Notes: generated by a model not told the origin, from the letters alone. 64,000 nt of DNA from Volutella citrinella (GCA_034401135.1 JAWZSP010000003.1:3286001-3350000), one strand, 5' to 3'; shown: positions 48,277-60,430, counted from the first letter of the stretch. Numbers and translations: made by a program.

Positions 48277-48730
48277 ATGTCGTCCCAGCCTCTCCTCCAG
48301 ACCGCTCCTGGTGCGTAGTCATGGGATGCCGATCCTATTTCATACATATAGATACTAACGCCCGTGTCCAGGCAAGCGCATTGCCCTGCCGACCCGCGTC
48401 GAGCCCAAGGTCTTCTTCGCCAACGAGCGAACTTTCCTCTCATGGCTCAACTTCACGGTCATTCTCGGTGCCCTCGCCATTGGCATGCTCAACTTTGGCG
48501 ACCGAGTCGCCTTCATTTCGGCGTTCCTCTTCACCGGCGTCGCCATGTTGACCATGCTGTATGCCTTGGTGACGTACCACTGGCGAGCGAAGTCGATCAG
48601 GATGAGGGGACAGGCGGGCTTCGACGACCGCTTTGGCCCTACCATTCTGGCCATCATCCTGCTGTTGGCCGTTGTTGTCAACTTCGTCCTCCGCATCACC
48701 GACCAGTCCAAGAAGGACAGCAACAACTAA
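48277..48730 (+). CDS. vtc1: Vtc1, vacuolar transporter chaperone subunit
   Basis: Exons are 48277-48310 and 48372-48730 (intron 48311-48371, phase 1), giving 130 residues, close to the about 129 of the yeast protein. The conserved motif [20 protein letters not shown] marks the VTC/DUF202 membrane domain. Three membrane segments follow: [34 protein letters not shown] and [17 protein letters not shown]. The basic loop [20 protein letters not shown] between segments 2 and 3 is characteristic. Vtc1 has no SPX domain and forms the membrane channel part of the VTC polyphosphate polymerase complex, which makes polyphosphate from ATP and translocates it into the vacuole; it also affects V-ATPase and microautophagy in yeast. 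The catalytic Vtc4-type subunit is not in this window. Confidence 0.95.
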
Positions 48731-49061
48731 ACGAACTGCTAAATCGACAAATAACCAATTGGAACGGGCATGGCAGGGGAGGAATACTAAGAGGGCAGAA
48801 TGGGGGTTATGGGTGGCTCATTTAGGATACGGGGGGCTGGCGTTTTGCTGAGGGAAGGGGATATTTCAGTGTCAGTACTTGGTATAGTAGTCCGCAATGG
48901 ATACATTCAGCCAAGTGCTTGCGCCATTATTTTGCTAGGGGTATCTATCTCGTGATTTAAATGCAATGACCGCCATGGATACGTTCCAAGACCGTTTGAA
49001 CGCCAATCGCCTTCTTGTAACCTGTACCCTCCCCCACTTGCTATGAACGGGACCTCGAGCT
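48731..49061. other. convergent 3' interval
   Basis: A short interval between the 3' ends of vtc1 (+) and the Alba-related gene (-). No additional gene. Confidence 0.5.
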
Positions 49062-49685
49062 TCATGATGTCGACGGTGCAGGTTGTACGGTGACGTCGGG
49101 CTTTGCCTTCAGTTCGGGAACTGGAGCGGAGGAAATGAATATGCGCATAGATTTCACCGAGTTTGTCGATGCGGGCGGAAGCACTGCTTCCTCGAACCGA
49201 GTTTGCATCACCTCGAAATCGTCGTCGTCTTCGCTGTCTCCTCTGTCGTTGCCGCCGTCTATCCTTGTCTCCTCCACAACGTCTGGCTTCTTCGGCTTCT
49301 CCGGGAGATCAAAGAGCTGGTTGTACTGGATCCAGGGCTTGCCTTGCTCGCCCAGCACGCGCTTGCACTGCTCCACCACTGTGATCATCTTGCAGACGTC
49401 GGCGGGTCGGGCATAGAGCAGGGCGATCTTGGGGCGCTCGGGGTGTTGAGTGTCTTGTAGTAGATGGCTAGTGACATACGTGACTCGCTTTCGAATCTGG
49501 GTCGACGAGATGACGGAGGCGGCGAGGATGTCATACTTGGATTCGAGCTCAGTGAGCAGAGGTTTGTGCGGCGTCACGAGCGACTGGTTGTTGTCGGCCT
49601 GGGTGCCTTCGATGTGCGACCGCGACTGGCCACTGGGGCCTTTGGAGGGCGGGTTGCTCTGGTCAATGCCATGGTTGCGACCCAT
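49062..49685 (-). CDS. Alba-related DNA/RNA-binding-type protein
   Basis: Single exon, 207 residues, ATG at 49685. Residues about 40-130 fit the fungal Alba-related fold: YDILAASVISSTQIRKRVTY, RPKIALLYARPADVCKMITV and EQCKRVLGEQGKPWIQYNQL alternate strands and helices as in Alba/Rpp20-type proteins, with the basic KRV stretch as a likely nucleic-acid contact. The C-terminal third is acidic (GDSEDDDDFEV) and then low-complexity. Alba-superfamily members bind RNA or DNA and occur in RNase P/MRP; this fungal branch has no assigned role that I know. It shares its upstream region with the tentative small gene at 49777-50186. Confidence 0.65.
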   Translation of the reverse strand: MGRNHGIDQSNPPSKGPSGQSRSHIEGTQADNNQSLVTPHKPLLTELESKYDILAASVISSTQIRKRVTYVTSHLLQDTQHPERPKIALLYARPADVCKMITVVEQCKRVLGEQGKPWIQYNQLFDLPEKPKKPDVVEETRIDGGNDRGDSEDDDDFEVMQTRFEEAVLPPASTNSVKSMRIFISSAPVPELKAKPDVTVQPAPSTS

Positions 49686-49776
49686 GGTCAGCGTTCTCTT
49701 GGTGTGCTTGGGAGAAGACGAAGCTGTTTTCGGTGTAGAAAAGTTGTGGAGCAGCAGTTGGCGGGGTCCCAGGAAC

Positions 49777-50186
49777 TCAAACTTGCAAGGTAGCGAAGAG
49801 CATTGGATCTTCAGGGACCCACACTTGGCCGCCTTCTGCCTTCACTTTGACGAACCCAGTGAGATTCTGCTCCCATGTGCTCGATTTCCGACATCGACGG
49901 CCAGCTGCAAGGAGAACGGGGTGAACAATTTAACCCACAGAATGACTTGTTGTGGTTGGGAACATGATTCAGGCGCTTTTTGAGACAGCTGAATGGCTGT
50001 CGCGGCTTCTACGATGACTCTTGAAAGCAAGGACTTGTTCCTGGCCAATGGGTGAAGTGGCTCAACAGTTACAGCTGGGAAGCATGTTAATTTTTCCTGT
50101 TTTGTTTTGGGAGAAGGAAGGGTACGTGACGGGCCAGCCTCCTGGTGAACATCGGACTTACGGTCCAACTGTGGCGCCAACAACAT
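49777..50186 (-). CDS. possible 50-residue small protein
   Basis: The minus-strand exon 49904-49777 encodes TWEQNLTGFVKVKAEGGQVW then VPEDPMLFATLQV and a stop; this looks like genuine protein sequence. It has a proper acceptor (CCTTGCAG). A candidate first exon at 50186-50162 (MLLAPQLD, donor GTAAGT, phase 1) joins it in frame to give 50 residues. The implied intron is 257 nt, long for this genome, so a middle exon may exist. I do not recognise the family. The stop is only about 90 bp from the ATG of the Alba-related gene on the same strand, so that gene's promoter would lie within this one. Confidence 0.35.
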
Positions 50187-53100
50187 CTTCGCTTTAGAGT
50201 CGAATCGCAAATGGAAAGTGCGAATTGAAACTGATAAGACACAGCTTAAAGATAGACAGGCCCATGCTTATTCCACCGAGGCACTCTTACTATTGCTTGG
50301 AAACGAACCACACCTAGATGGCGAGGTGAGCAGTTTAGGGCTGATTGGACATTTCCAGTGCCATCTACCTCGGTATGTAGTTAGTATTTTACGACCCAGC
50401 TACGTTCGAAAACATATTGTCATCATATTGACAGGCTGCGGCTGCGGGGTGAGGATTTTCCTGTCCTGGTTGATTTCCATCCTCCCCGGCGATGTGTCCA
50501 CGTAGTGGTATTAAACGGCCCTAGGAGATATACGCGTCCTTATCGAAGCATACTCCGGAGGGTCCTTCGCATTTGAAGATGTCAATATCCTGACCCAGAG
50601 TAGATCCGCACTATGCCATATCGGTTTCTTCAACATTGGTTGATAGCTCAGTAGCTCTAGTCGATAGACGGTAGAAGGTAACGCTCGATAAAGTCGAGTC
50701 TGCTGATAAAAGACTATGGGCTTCGACTGGTGCAAGTAGTGCATTAGCACATGCTGATTGCTCTGCAGGGGAGCATAGGAAAGCGGGATGAAAGTGGCAT
50801 CTCGGCCATTGCTTTCTCCACTCCGTTATGTAAGGGCAAGGGTGTACATTTTGTATCTCAGATGGAATCTAGGACTCTGGGTCGTTGGTATGTGACCAGC
50901 ACAGCCCAGTCAATACTTAGCGTATTCCAGCTCTGAAAACAAGGAGCTTGGGCCACCTAGTATGGTCGGTCGGCGCTGGACGGGCTGGAGTGGACCCTGG
51001 GGCTGCTGGCATGGCGAGTCACAGCGCAGATCCGCACACCCTCCCTTCAGACCTCTGTGTCAAGTACATTCACTGATCAGTCATCTGTCGCACAGTACAA
51101 AAGTAGCGCCGTCGTGCCTGAGCCACCAGACCAAAGCAAAGAATGCGTGAGAGACGGAGCACGAGTACAAGCAAGTACGTCGTAGCAGTCCCAGGGGTGC
51201 AGCAGATGCTGAAGACTGCGGCCGCATGGTACCTTCCTCTTATACAGTATTTTCGTTGTGATAAGGAAGCACATTGATAGCCCTCTCTCTCACGTCTTCA
51301 ATGCCTTGTTTATGCTGTTGGCGTGGCGGAATTCAATTCTTGCTTCGACATCCAATGATGCAGAGTAATTACACCGTGCCAAGGTTCTTGATTATACTTT
51401 CCCTTCCGCTTGCCAACGCCGCTACGGAGCTTCACCCGAGCCGTCGCTAAAACTGTACACAAAGCTGACGGCGTCTCACAGGCGGCGAAATATTGCTGTC
51501 CGACCCGGCTCTTGTCTGACACAGTCGGGGATGGAAAGTGCAAAAGACAGGGCTTTGACCAAAGTAGAGTGGTCCGTAACACCTCTTACGCTCCAGCCTG
51601 TGTTGGACCAACAGCTCCAGCTTGGGTTTGCATGTGCTACGGCAGAGTGGGATAATTGAGTAGCGGTGTTAGCGTCGGACTAACCATCTTTAAAGGTCCC
51701 ACTCAAGGTACATAATACCCATCATCGCTTACGTCCATGGCATCAAGACGGCGTTGATGCACTTATTATTCATTGCTCGTTCGACGGGGTTGAGCACGAT
51801 GGATAAGAGTGAGTGTTAGGGTCACCGACTACTACATAGTAATTATTAGTACAGTGGGCTGTGAAGATGAATGATGCCTACCAGTGCACTAGATAGCGTG
51901 GAGTACCTCGACGTAATCGATAGACCCCGAGCTAGGTGGTAGTGCACCCTGGCATGGAGCGATTGCCTGGCAGATAATCTGGATCCATTGATCCATGCAA
52001 CCCCTGCTGCACATGGTACATCGTGATAATACGCTGCTTGGGCTGTCAAGGCGGCTGAGAGCACCCTCTGCCTGGAGGAGGCATGGCGCGACTAATTAGC
52101 ACTTCGGGCGCTGAAAGCAACCCTGGTGCAACCCTGCGCGCCCATCTTCAAATGTCAAGCAGAGCTCGGCTGAGTTGGGACTGATGAATACTGCAGCTCA
52201 ACGCCTGGCTGGCGGACCAACGCGCCTCGGCAAATCCAGTCGAGGATTGTTGCAAACCTACAAGTACCCAGATACCACCGCATACAGCCATCCGCTTGGT
52301 CAGTGTATGATGTCTGAGGCAGCTGGAGCGTGTGTGACATGCCAAGGCCATTGAGTGTGGTGCTTCCAAGTTTCTCGTGGATGCGCCATGCCCGCCCCGT
52401 TTGAGGGCTCCACTCGCACCTTGCATCCCATCCACGGGGCAGGCTGGGGCGATGGCGAGTCGGATCCAGCCCCTGGCTCCATCGGACCTAGCAATGGTAC
52501 ATTATGGTACGTTCTCTATGCATGTGTGGGCAAGCCAGCGTACACACTGGTGGGAGAGCGCGACTGTTAGGCACCTTCCATGACATTGCCCTCTGGGCCA
52601 GGTTGTACTGACAGAAACAGCACGCTCTGTCAAGCAGCGAGGTACTGGACCGTATTCATGTGGAGCCTACCTAGGGGCTACCACGGCCTGCATTGGCACT
52701 GACCAGCTTTGTTGACGCTTATGGCTGGCTGCTTGCCACTCGTTGCTCGCCCTTGGTGCTGACTGCGTGCTGAGTGGATGCCCACTCTGGTAGGTTCGCT
52801 GGTGGTGTTGGCACCCCAGGACTCCAGGAGCCTCCTCGTAATGCGCCCGCCGCCCCTTTCCCCTTGCGCTGCTGCGATCCACCACGAAAACAGCCCGCCT
52901 CCCACACAGGCCCACGCCCCCCCCGTCCGGCTGCAAGTGCCCCAGACTGAGCTTGCCTTAGGTCGAGTCACCCACTGGCTGGGCCACTGGCTGGGCCACT
53001 GGCTGGGCCACTGGCTGGGCCACTGGCTGGGCCACTGTCGCTCGCTCGCTCGCTCGCTCACTCACTCACCCGCCCGATCAGCAATCAAAGGCGAAACTGG

Positions 53101-53837
53101 GAAGAATCCGGGCGACAAATCCACCATAATCAATCATCAATCATTCACGCACATTGCGCCTGTGCCCCTCCCACCCCCGTCTGTCCCAGTCCCCATTTTA
53201 CTTCGCACCCGAGGACAACAAAGCGGCGTCAGACCTGCCGCAGGCTGCAACAGCGCTTCGCTTCCTTCATTCTCCAACCCACCTCTCAGACTGCCTTTCC
53301 CTTCACACACACCTTCCTTGTGCCTGCGCCCCCGATTCCTCACTTCCCCCCGAGGTTCATTCACTTTCTCCCTCTAACACGCGCGCCCTCCCTCTCTTCT
53401 GCGCTCGACTTCTCCCTCAATACACTCCCTTCCGCCTCAGCTGGCCTCTGTCGCTGAGCCTTCTACAAGATCCGAGGCTTTTGTTAGCTCTCGATCGCTC
53501 GACTCATTGCTGCCTGCCCAGCGCTCCTGCCTGGCCCTTGTCTCTTCGTCGCTGCCTTCGCTGGCCGCCCCCAGAGGCAAACCCCCGTTTCTGGCCTGTT
53601 TTGAGGGGCCACATCATCACCCCCTTTGCCTGTCGCGCCCAACTCCGATTGTCCGACCCGGTGGGCCCAACCTGGTTACGTCAGCCTCACAGCCGGCTCC
53701 ACCCGCGTGCACTTAAACACTACGCCACAGTCAGCCTGTCGCATTTCCAACGCGCCCAAGTCTCGAGATAACCTCGTTGCGCTCCCTGTCGCAACACAAT
53801 TCCGGCCACCACCTCGCCCCCCGAAAAGGGCCTGCTC
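50187..53837. other. 3.7-kb intergenic region
   Basis: No recognisable gene. It contains the 12-bp tandem repeat and tetranucleotide run listed separately. From about 53150 to 53830 the plus strand is strongly pyrimidine-rich, typical of a promoter plus long 5' leader for the AHC1-type gene. Several short upstream open frames occur in that leader. Confidence 0.45.
52974..53068. repeat. 12-bp tandem repeat (five units) plus GCTC/ACTC run
   Basis: Five perfect copies of ACTGGCTGGGCC occupy 52974-53033, followed by TCGC/TCAC tetranucleotides to about 53068. Because the unit is a multiple of three, all frames stay open across it (for example repeated PSQW on the minus strand), which creates spurious ORFs. 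It lies about 0.8 kb upstream of the AHC1-type gene. Confidence 0.9.
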
Positions 53838-55730
53838 ATGTTTCGATTTTGGGCATCCGATTCCCGGGAAACTGATAACGCGCTGTCCGCGCCACACCCG
53901 ATCGTGGATCTGATCAAGCCGCACCACACAGCCCTCGCGCCTGCGACTGCGACGATAGCGTCTTCCACCTTGCAGTCTCCCAAGAGGAGGCGGCAGAGCT
54001 TCGACGACCAAGATGGTGGGTCGCCGACTTCTGCCGCACCTGCGAAGCGGTTTAAGACTGGGCTAGACACTCCCGAGGATGCTTATCTTCCTAGCGACGC
54101 CACGGCGCATTCGTCCCCAGTTGTGCCCGACCTGGAAAACGCTCGTGACGAGATCCGACACCAGTTCGGGCTTGAGATTCTTCTGAAGCATGATGAGCTG
54201 AGGCTCATTAACCAGGAGCTTGCCAAGTGTCAAGTCGCTCTCGAACAACTGCGGCGGTGCCATCTCATCCCGTACCCCGTCAACTGCCCCACCCCTGAAC
54301 AGATGCTGAATATCGGCGCTGGGAAGGGGCCTGCGCTGCGACCTAACCCACGGGAGCCTGTTCCTCGATGGGCTCCCCCCTTTGGAGTCGTCGATGGGCC
54401 GTATGCCAGACACTACGCCAAGTGGTTAATCCCGGACCCTTCGTTCGATGGTGTACAGCCTGAGTGGCAGTTCACTCTAGATGCGACGCGAGCAAGATCT
54501 TCCTTTGCTGAAGGACGAACTACGAGGAATAGCCTGACCGATTTCGCCGCGCCTCTAAAGGGACGCTCTGCTCGCGGTGTCGGTGGGCAGAAGCTTCAGG
54601 CTCTATCCAACGGATACCCCCAACCAAAGGACAAGGCCGGCCCTTGTGTCCTGAAGCGGGCCGATGGCCTAACTGTGAAGCTTGTTTGTATTGATTGCAA
54701 TCGTGAAAACTTCTCAAGCACACAGGGCTTCATCAACCACTGCCGCATTGCTCACAAACGCGACTTCAAGAGTCACGAGGAGGCAGCTGTACACAGCGGT
54801 CATCCTATCGAGGTAGCCGAAAACGGTAGCATTGTTGGGGAGGAGAAGACACCTGCAACGCCAGGGCCAACCTCAACCTCTGTGCACCCGTTTGCGCGCC
54901 CAGAGTTGACCGAGCAACAGACGTATGCAGCACTCCGATCTCGAATCGCGGATTCGCTCAAACTGTATCACGAAGGCAAGCTGCCTGGTGTTACGTGCAT
55001 CCCCTCACTGCCTAAGCCATTGGAGCCTGCGCAGCCCGCATCTATTCCCGACTCGACTCCTGATGTGCCGCACCTCTCCCGCCTGTTGCAAAGCCGGCAG
55101 TTGAAGGTCAATTTGCGTGAATTGGTTGCTGATGCGAAGACAAAGGTGGATTTGGACGACATGACGCCTGGTGGAGACGCTGACGCTGTTGATTCGCCGT
55201 CTCCTGCTGAGGACAGCGATGCGAAGGCCTCCACTGCCCGAACACCTGTGATCATGCGAGTGCCGACGCGCACCGCCAAATCTCCGGTTACGACTTCGAC
55301 TGCTGGTCGTCCCACCAGTAGTAAAGGCCGCGCCCCAGTGTCATTCGTCGCCCCGCCTGGCTCATCCGCCAGTCTCGGCGTTAAGCACGGCCCCAGCGCC
55401 ATGCTCTCTGACGAGGACCTCCCAATGGAGGATGCTGACCTCAGTCCAAACACCCTGATCAGCAACAACGCGCCTTCGTTGGTTAGTGACGATGGGGAGT
55501 ACGACTCTGATGATGGATCTGTTTCCGGAGCCAGCGACAGCCTTGGTGCCGAATCTGTGTCGGATGTGGCCGAGATCACGCTGGATGACGACCAGGACGC
55601 CCGTTCTCTGCGCCGTGGGTCAAGTGGTGTATCTGGAACTGTCAGGCTCCGAAAGGAAGACGCTAAGCACGTTACATTCATGACACCTGTTAAGAGCAAC
55701 ACTAAGGATCGGCGACCTCGACAAGTCTGA
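53838..55730 (+). CDS. AHC1-type C2H2 zinc-finger protein
   Basis: Single exon, 630 residues. Residues about 282-310 read CIDCNRENFSSTQGFINHCR followed by IAHKRDFKSHEEAAVHSG, a C-x2-C...H-x4-H finger characteristic of the Ahc1-like family, a component of the ADA histone acetyltransferase complex. Upstream, residues about 100-210 contain a predicted helix (LEILLKHDELRLINQELAKC) and a conserved-looking Pro/Trp-rich segment (EPVPRWAPPFGVVDGPYARH). The N-terminus has a basic nuclear-localisation-like stretch (SPKRRRQSF). The last 200 residues are acidic and Ser-rich with a basic tail. It is probably nuclear, acting in chromatin acetylation; the function is by family only. There are no introns in nearly 1.9 kb. 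Confidence 0.78.
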   Translation: MFRFWASDSRETDNALSAPHPIVDLIKPHHTALAPATATIASSTLQSPKRRRQSFDDQDGGSPTSAAPAKRFKTGLDTPEDAYLPSDATAHSSPVVPDLENARDEIRHQFGLEILLKHDELRLINQELAKCQVALEQLRRCHLIPYPVNCPTPEQMLNIGAGKGPALRPNPREPVPRWAPPFGVVDGPYARHYAKWLIPDPSFDGVQPEWQFTLDATRARSSFAEGRTTRNSLTDFAAPLKGRSARGVGGQKLQALSNGYPQPKDKAGPCVLKRADGLTVKLVCIDCNRENFSSTQGFINHCRIAHKRDFKSHEEAAVHSGHPIEVAENGSIVGEEKTPATPGPTSTSVHPFARPELTEQQTYAALRSRIADSLKLYHEGKLPGVTCIPSLPKPLEPAQPASIPDSTPDVPHLSRLLQSRQLKVNLRELVADAKTKVDLDDMTPGGDADAVDSPSPAEDSDAKASTARTPVIMRVPTRTAKSPVTTSTAGRPTSSKGRAPVSFVAPPGSSASLGVKHGPSAMLSDEDLPMEDADLSPNTLISNNAPSLVSDDGEYDSDDGSVSGASDSLGAESVSDVAEITLDDDQDARSLRRGSSGVSGTVRLRKEDAKHVTFMTPVKSNTKDRRPRQV

Positions 55731-56679
55731 GCAGTCGTCCCTGGAACAGGATCTGCTTTGGTTTTGAACTCTGGCCCAGGTTCAAGCAAACATCAGAAAC
55801 ACCAAAAACAGCTTACGCAAGGATGGGCATGGACGAACCCTCACTTATTGGATTATCTCTCTTCTTGGACCATCACGCTTAACAACATATTCGATTTTAG
55901 TTACCATCGCATGAATATTTCTCCAGGGCGTCAGCATGCAAGACGGCTACAGCGCGGATCCAGCGCGTCTACGATACAAGAACATCGTGGGAGCTGGACG
56001 CCCCTGGGGAATGGACGTAGGAGGCAGACTTTGTTGCGGTTACTTTTGTTTTGATTTCTCTAGAAATGTGTGTAAACTCGCTAGGCGCTTGGGGAGCCGG
56101 ATGGGTTTGAGACTGGGATTCTATGCTTTTGGCTCGGCGGTTTGATTTCAGCTTTGCTGTTTTGCCCAGACTTAAACTTTCTCAAAGAAGAAAAGACAGA
56201 GAGGGTATCGTTGTATGATTGAGGATACGGCTCAGAGTGTAGCTCGTGTATCATAGCCCCGTGGCTACTACTGCAGCTGATGAATACGAAAGAATAAAGG
56301 AGCGCAACACGAAGCCTTACTGTGTACTGCCGAGTTTCAAGATGCGAGTTGAGCTGCACTTTGCAGCCGTATGACCAACTCTCCCATCACTTGTTTGTGC
56401 ACTTTGAAGTACACACTTTAAGCGACTTGATGTTCATTGAGACGGCTGGTTGGGCAATCACAACCTGGGTTCAGTCAAACTTGATATGGCAAGTTCCTGG
56501 CATCTGCTAATTATTGTAGGATGGACCATGCGTCGGAATCGAGTCTTGTATTAGGTGATTATTAGTAGTGCATTATTTACCAGACACGCCCAACGGATAT
56601 TATGTCCAATTCCTCTGTTGTAATCAACCAGTCGCTCTCATCCACCCAAACCAACCTCCATGCTGTCTGTCTAATTGCT
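55731..56679. other. convergent 3' interval
   Basis: Between the AHC1-type gene (+) and the GPI-anchored protein gene (-). Contains AT-rich sequence and no recognisable gene. Confidence 0.5.
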
Positions 56680-57360
56680 CTAGAACAGGGCAGCCACGAC
56701 ACCGGCAACGGCGAGGAGAACGCTGCCCGTGTTGCGGGCCAGGTGGTCAGCGGCGTTCTTCTTGTTGTCCTTGGCAGGGTCGGTGGGCGCGGTCGTCTGC
56801 GAACCAGCGGGAGCGCTGGAGGTGGCGTCGGCAGTTTTCTCGGACTGGGGCACGGTGCTGGTCTTGGTCTGGGTCTTGGCGTACTGGGAGGCCAGGCTGC
56901 ACCAGGAGGTGACCTCGGTCTTGGCGGGGGCAGCGCGGACGTCGTCGGGGCAGTTGTTGTAGCAGCTGTGCAGAGAGAGCTTGTCAGTGGATGAGGGAGA
57001 CGGCAAGGGAAGAGCGTACGTGGCGATGGCCTCGGAGGCGCGGCAGAGACACTCGTAGTCCTGGGCCTTGCATGCCTGCTTCTGTAATCCGATGTGTTAG
57101 CTACCTTTCTTAGATTGCAGCAGCTTCCACCCTCCCATCGACCCATGGCGAGGTGTGGCCACATCTGGGGATCGGCTGCGGGTTTGGCAAATCCACGGAG
57201 AGTGTCTAGAGCGTACCTTGGGGGTCTCAGACTCGAGGCAGCGGGTGACGATGTAGTCGGCCTCGCAGCTGGAGCTGGCCTTGGGAGCTGAGCCGCCGGT
57301 GGCAGACTGGGCGTAGGCGCCGGAGGCGGCAAGGAGAGCGAGAGGGAGGTAGAACTTCAT
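56680..57360 (-). CDS. GPI-anchored 8-Cys surface protein
   Basis: Exons (minus) are 57360-57217, 57081-57020 and 56965-56680; phases 0 and 2 join cleanly to give 163 residues. Residues 1-18 (MKFYLPLALLAASGAYAQ) are a signal peptide. The mature N-terminal part has eight Cys: one in SCEADYIVTRC with a second at its end, then KQACKAQDYECLCR, TCYNNCPDD and SWCSL, suggesting four disulfides. A Thr/Ser/Pro-rich stalk follows, then a hydrophobic C-terminus (TGSVLLAVAGVVAALF) ending at the stop, as expected for GPI attachment, with likely omega sites in AADHLARN. It resembles Ser/Thr-rich GPI-anchored fungal proteins more than true CFEM proteins, whose spacing differs. Location: plasma membrane or cell wall. 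Molecular role unknown. Confidence 0.85.
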
Positions 57361-60300
57361 GTTGACGGTAGTCGGCGGTAGGGAGGACGGGTAGTTTGTG
57401 GGGCGAGTAGAGCGAGTGAGAACGAATAATTAATCAGTATTGGAAACGACTGGAAGGGATGGCGATGGAGCGAGCGAGTGAAGGGAGGGAGGAGAGCGAG
57501 GGGTGAGGCCAGATGAAGGGAGTCCGGGGCAAAGTGTGCTATTATAGCCTACTCCCTCCTACTCGTTCTACTGCAGTACCCTGCTAGGAGAGTGGTGCTA
57601 CGGTACCATGATGTTAGCGGGCATGTTATGCACCGACCAGCCGAGTTCCCGTGTCCGTGCTGCGTCCTGGCCATGGGCATGGGTGGTCATGGCACACCAT
57701 CTCCACCACCGAGTTATGATCTCCACAAGTCCACATCTGCTCCCGCGAGACTGGCGACGAGCGCCGGCGTGCCAACCAGCCAGCCAACCCAAGCGGCACC
57801 CAATCCGCTTCCGCGAAACGCCAGACCAAGGCCCGCCCACCGAGACCCCGTGGCCTGGGGCGACGGCGAATGAGGCGGCCTTTTGGTCAGAGACAGGCTC
57901 AGACATGAACAACAGAAAGAGACCCAGCGGGAGACTTTTTATGGCCCGTCGCCCGGGCGGCATCGTTGTTCGGCCAGGGGAAACCGCGGGCGCGCCCTCT
58001 AATTTGGGGCCTCAGGGCCAGGGCCAAGCAGCCAACAGGGGGCGTGGGGGGGGACGGACGGACCTGGATGCACGCGCCTGGACGGTTTATTTTATTTTTT
58101 CATCTTACCTGGCCGTGCGACCGGCGCGTGCTGAGCTTGGGTGGCGCCGCCAGTGGCTTGCGCCGGCCCAGGGATGGTACCTGGATGCCGCCTTTTTGGC
58201 GTCACTACACGGGCTGGGCTTCTGTTGCTGGTCTGGGGTTGGTGGAGAGAGCGCGGCAGTTGGGCGGTGATGCTGTCAAGGCTGTCACCTGTGTGTCCCA
58301 CCCAGAGTTAAGCCAGAGGCTGTCTCACGGGCTCGAGGCTCAAGCTCGAGAACCCGGCTTGCAAAGCGGTCGGGGAAGACATCGCACATCCTGTCCTGCA
58401 TTTGCCGTCTGCCAGTCCCTCCTTCACCGGCATGCGGCATGTCCTGTGCGTTTTTGCCTGCGCGTGATTGGAAAGCTAACGCGCCCAAGCTCTCCTGTCA
58501 CCATGGCTCCAGGCTGCCAAAAACTTATTCGTTATCAATACCGTGGCATAGCCCCGTTGATACGAATTGGCAGCGGATGGGCTGTGAGCTGCTGAGAATG
58601 ATGGAGGAAGGAGGATGGGATAAACAATACCGGTACTCCGTAATGGTGGTCGGATCTTCGTATGCTGCACAGGAGGGTGTGCATGCCCCAGTCCCGCTAA
58701 CAGTGCACTGCATTAGCTCAGTGGGTTGACATGGCACCTGGATTACTTCACTTCGTCGAGAACTCGAGCTGTTCGTTGTAAACCGCATAGTGCCAGTCGT
58801 ACAAGTGTTACGCGTTGCTCGAGGTTACCTCACTGTCGTGCCGCACCACGGCCCTGTCCGTGCATCACCGTGCAGCTGTCGAGTCCAGGATCTGCCCGTC
58901 TCAGTTGCCAGCGAACATGCGTCCTGTTGTCTTTGGTGGCCCCATGAGATTGTTGGATGGATGGACAGATGGATGTCATTGCTGACCCCGGACGGACAGC
59001 TTCCCCGCTGCATCGCCGCCTAACTAGGGCGCTCTCGTCGCCAGCCAGCGCCTCTGCTCCACCCTGGCCGTCAGTGGTGCTTGTCCTCCTTCGGGATGCT
59101 GGCACCGCCCGTGTCGGTCGATCCATGGCTGGTTTCGAAGATCCCGTAACGAGACCTTGGCGGTTTCGAATTTCACTGATGCTCCGCCAATCTGGGGATG
59201 CAAGCAGCTTGCCAGTGTCAAGCAATTATGACTCCTCTCAAGAGCCCTTGTGCGGTGGCAATGACAGACGAGCGAGTCTATCCTTTGTTACCGGCCTTCC
59301 AGTGTTGTGCCATTGCGCATTGGTGCCAGCATCCTTCGTATCGGCTCGTTCGTGGCCTGACGCTGACACAGGATGAACCCTGCCAGCTGCAGAAGCAGTG
59401 AGGGCCGCCATCTCCACCAAAGAAAACGCCTTCGACTCCATAGCAGCAGCCAGGCAAGCCAGGCCGATTTTTCGGTTGCAGTAGTGACCCATCCGAGCTC
59501 CAAGCTCCTCCTGTCTCGCCAAGCAGTCGCCACGATCTCGGTGCCACTGCCACCATTTACCATGGGCGGCATTACTACCCGGACACTAACTTGGGAGACG
59601 TATAGTACCCGCCATAGTGGCAAGAATCCTCGTATTCCCCAAGCCAAGGCCTGGCTGCACCCCAATGGAGAAAGACTCCCGGCAACCACAAGAGAGACTC
59701 CATCAAGCCAACGCCACGCATATCCGGGCGTCGTCCGTCCCTCGGCCTCGGCGCCGGAGGCCTTCAAGCGTCAATGCCGCATGAGCCCTGTCACCGAGGC
59801 TTGTGTGTTTGCATCATGCGCTTCAAGCCGGTGAGATGAGATGGCAGACAGATGTGTGCATGATACAGCTCTGTGTCACTCACTCTCGGCGGCCGGAGTG
59901 CACGGAGTCTTGGGTCTGGGGGAACTGCATGGCAGATCTATGGAGGTGTGGATGGCTATCACGGCCTCGGGGACCCGTAGTCATTCATATCTACTACTAC
60001 TAGTACATAACGCGGCTCGATGCAACACTGTGACTAACTCACCACGGCACAACGGGTTCCAGGCTACTTTTCCTATTTGCTATCGATTTGCACCGGCTCG
60101 CTATGCCCCTCACTGGAGTGTAAGCCGTCTACACAGAGGTGCACGCCTTCCATTGGCCCATTGTGATATTGGTGTTGCTCAACATGCGCCATTACCGCCC
60201 GCCCAGTCCTTGGTTGCCGGCTGAGGTTTCTGGTCTTGCATGCAGATCGGCTTACGCGTTGGTGTCACACTCAATGCGACACGGTTGGTATCTGCTGCAT

Positions 60301-60430
60301 TATTGTTGTCCTTATCTCAATTGACCAACGAGTTCGCCATTGCGGGCCAGATGCGCCTCATCGTTCTTGGATCACAATGCCCACTATCTTTAGGCTCGTC
60401 TAACACTTACTAGTACTTCGTGGTCGCTGC
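57361..60430. other. 3-kb intergenic region
   Basis: The first 250 bp is the presumptive promoter of the GPI-protein gene. The remainder is GC-rich with chance ORFs on both strands (for example 57608-58270) and no motif. Confidence 0.45.

Noticed and set aside
53154..53771. 205-codon ORF just upstream of the AHC1-type gene
   Set aside because: It is produced by a pyrimidine-rich leader (Leu/Ser/Pro bias) and has no domain.
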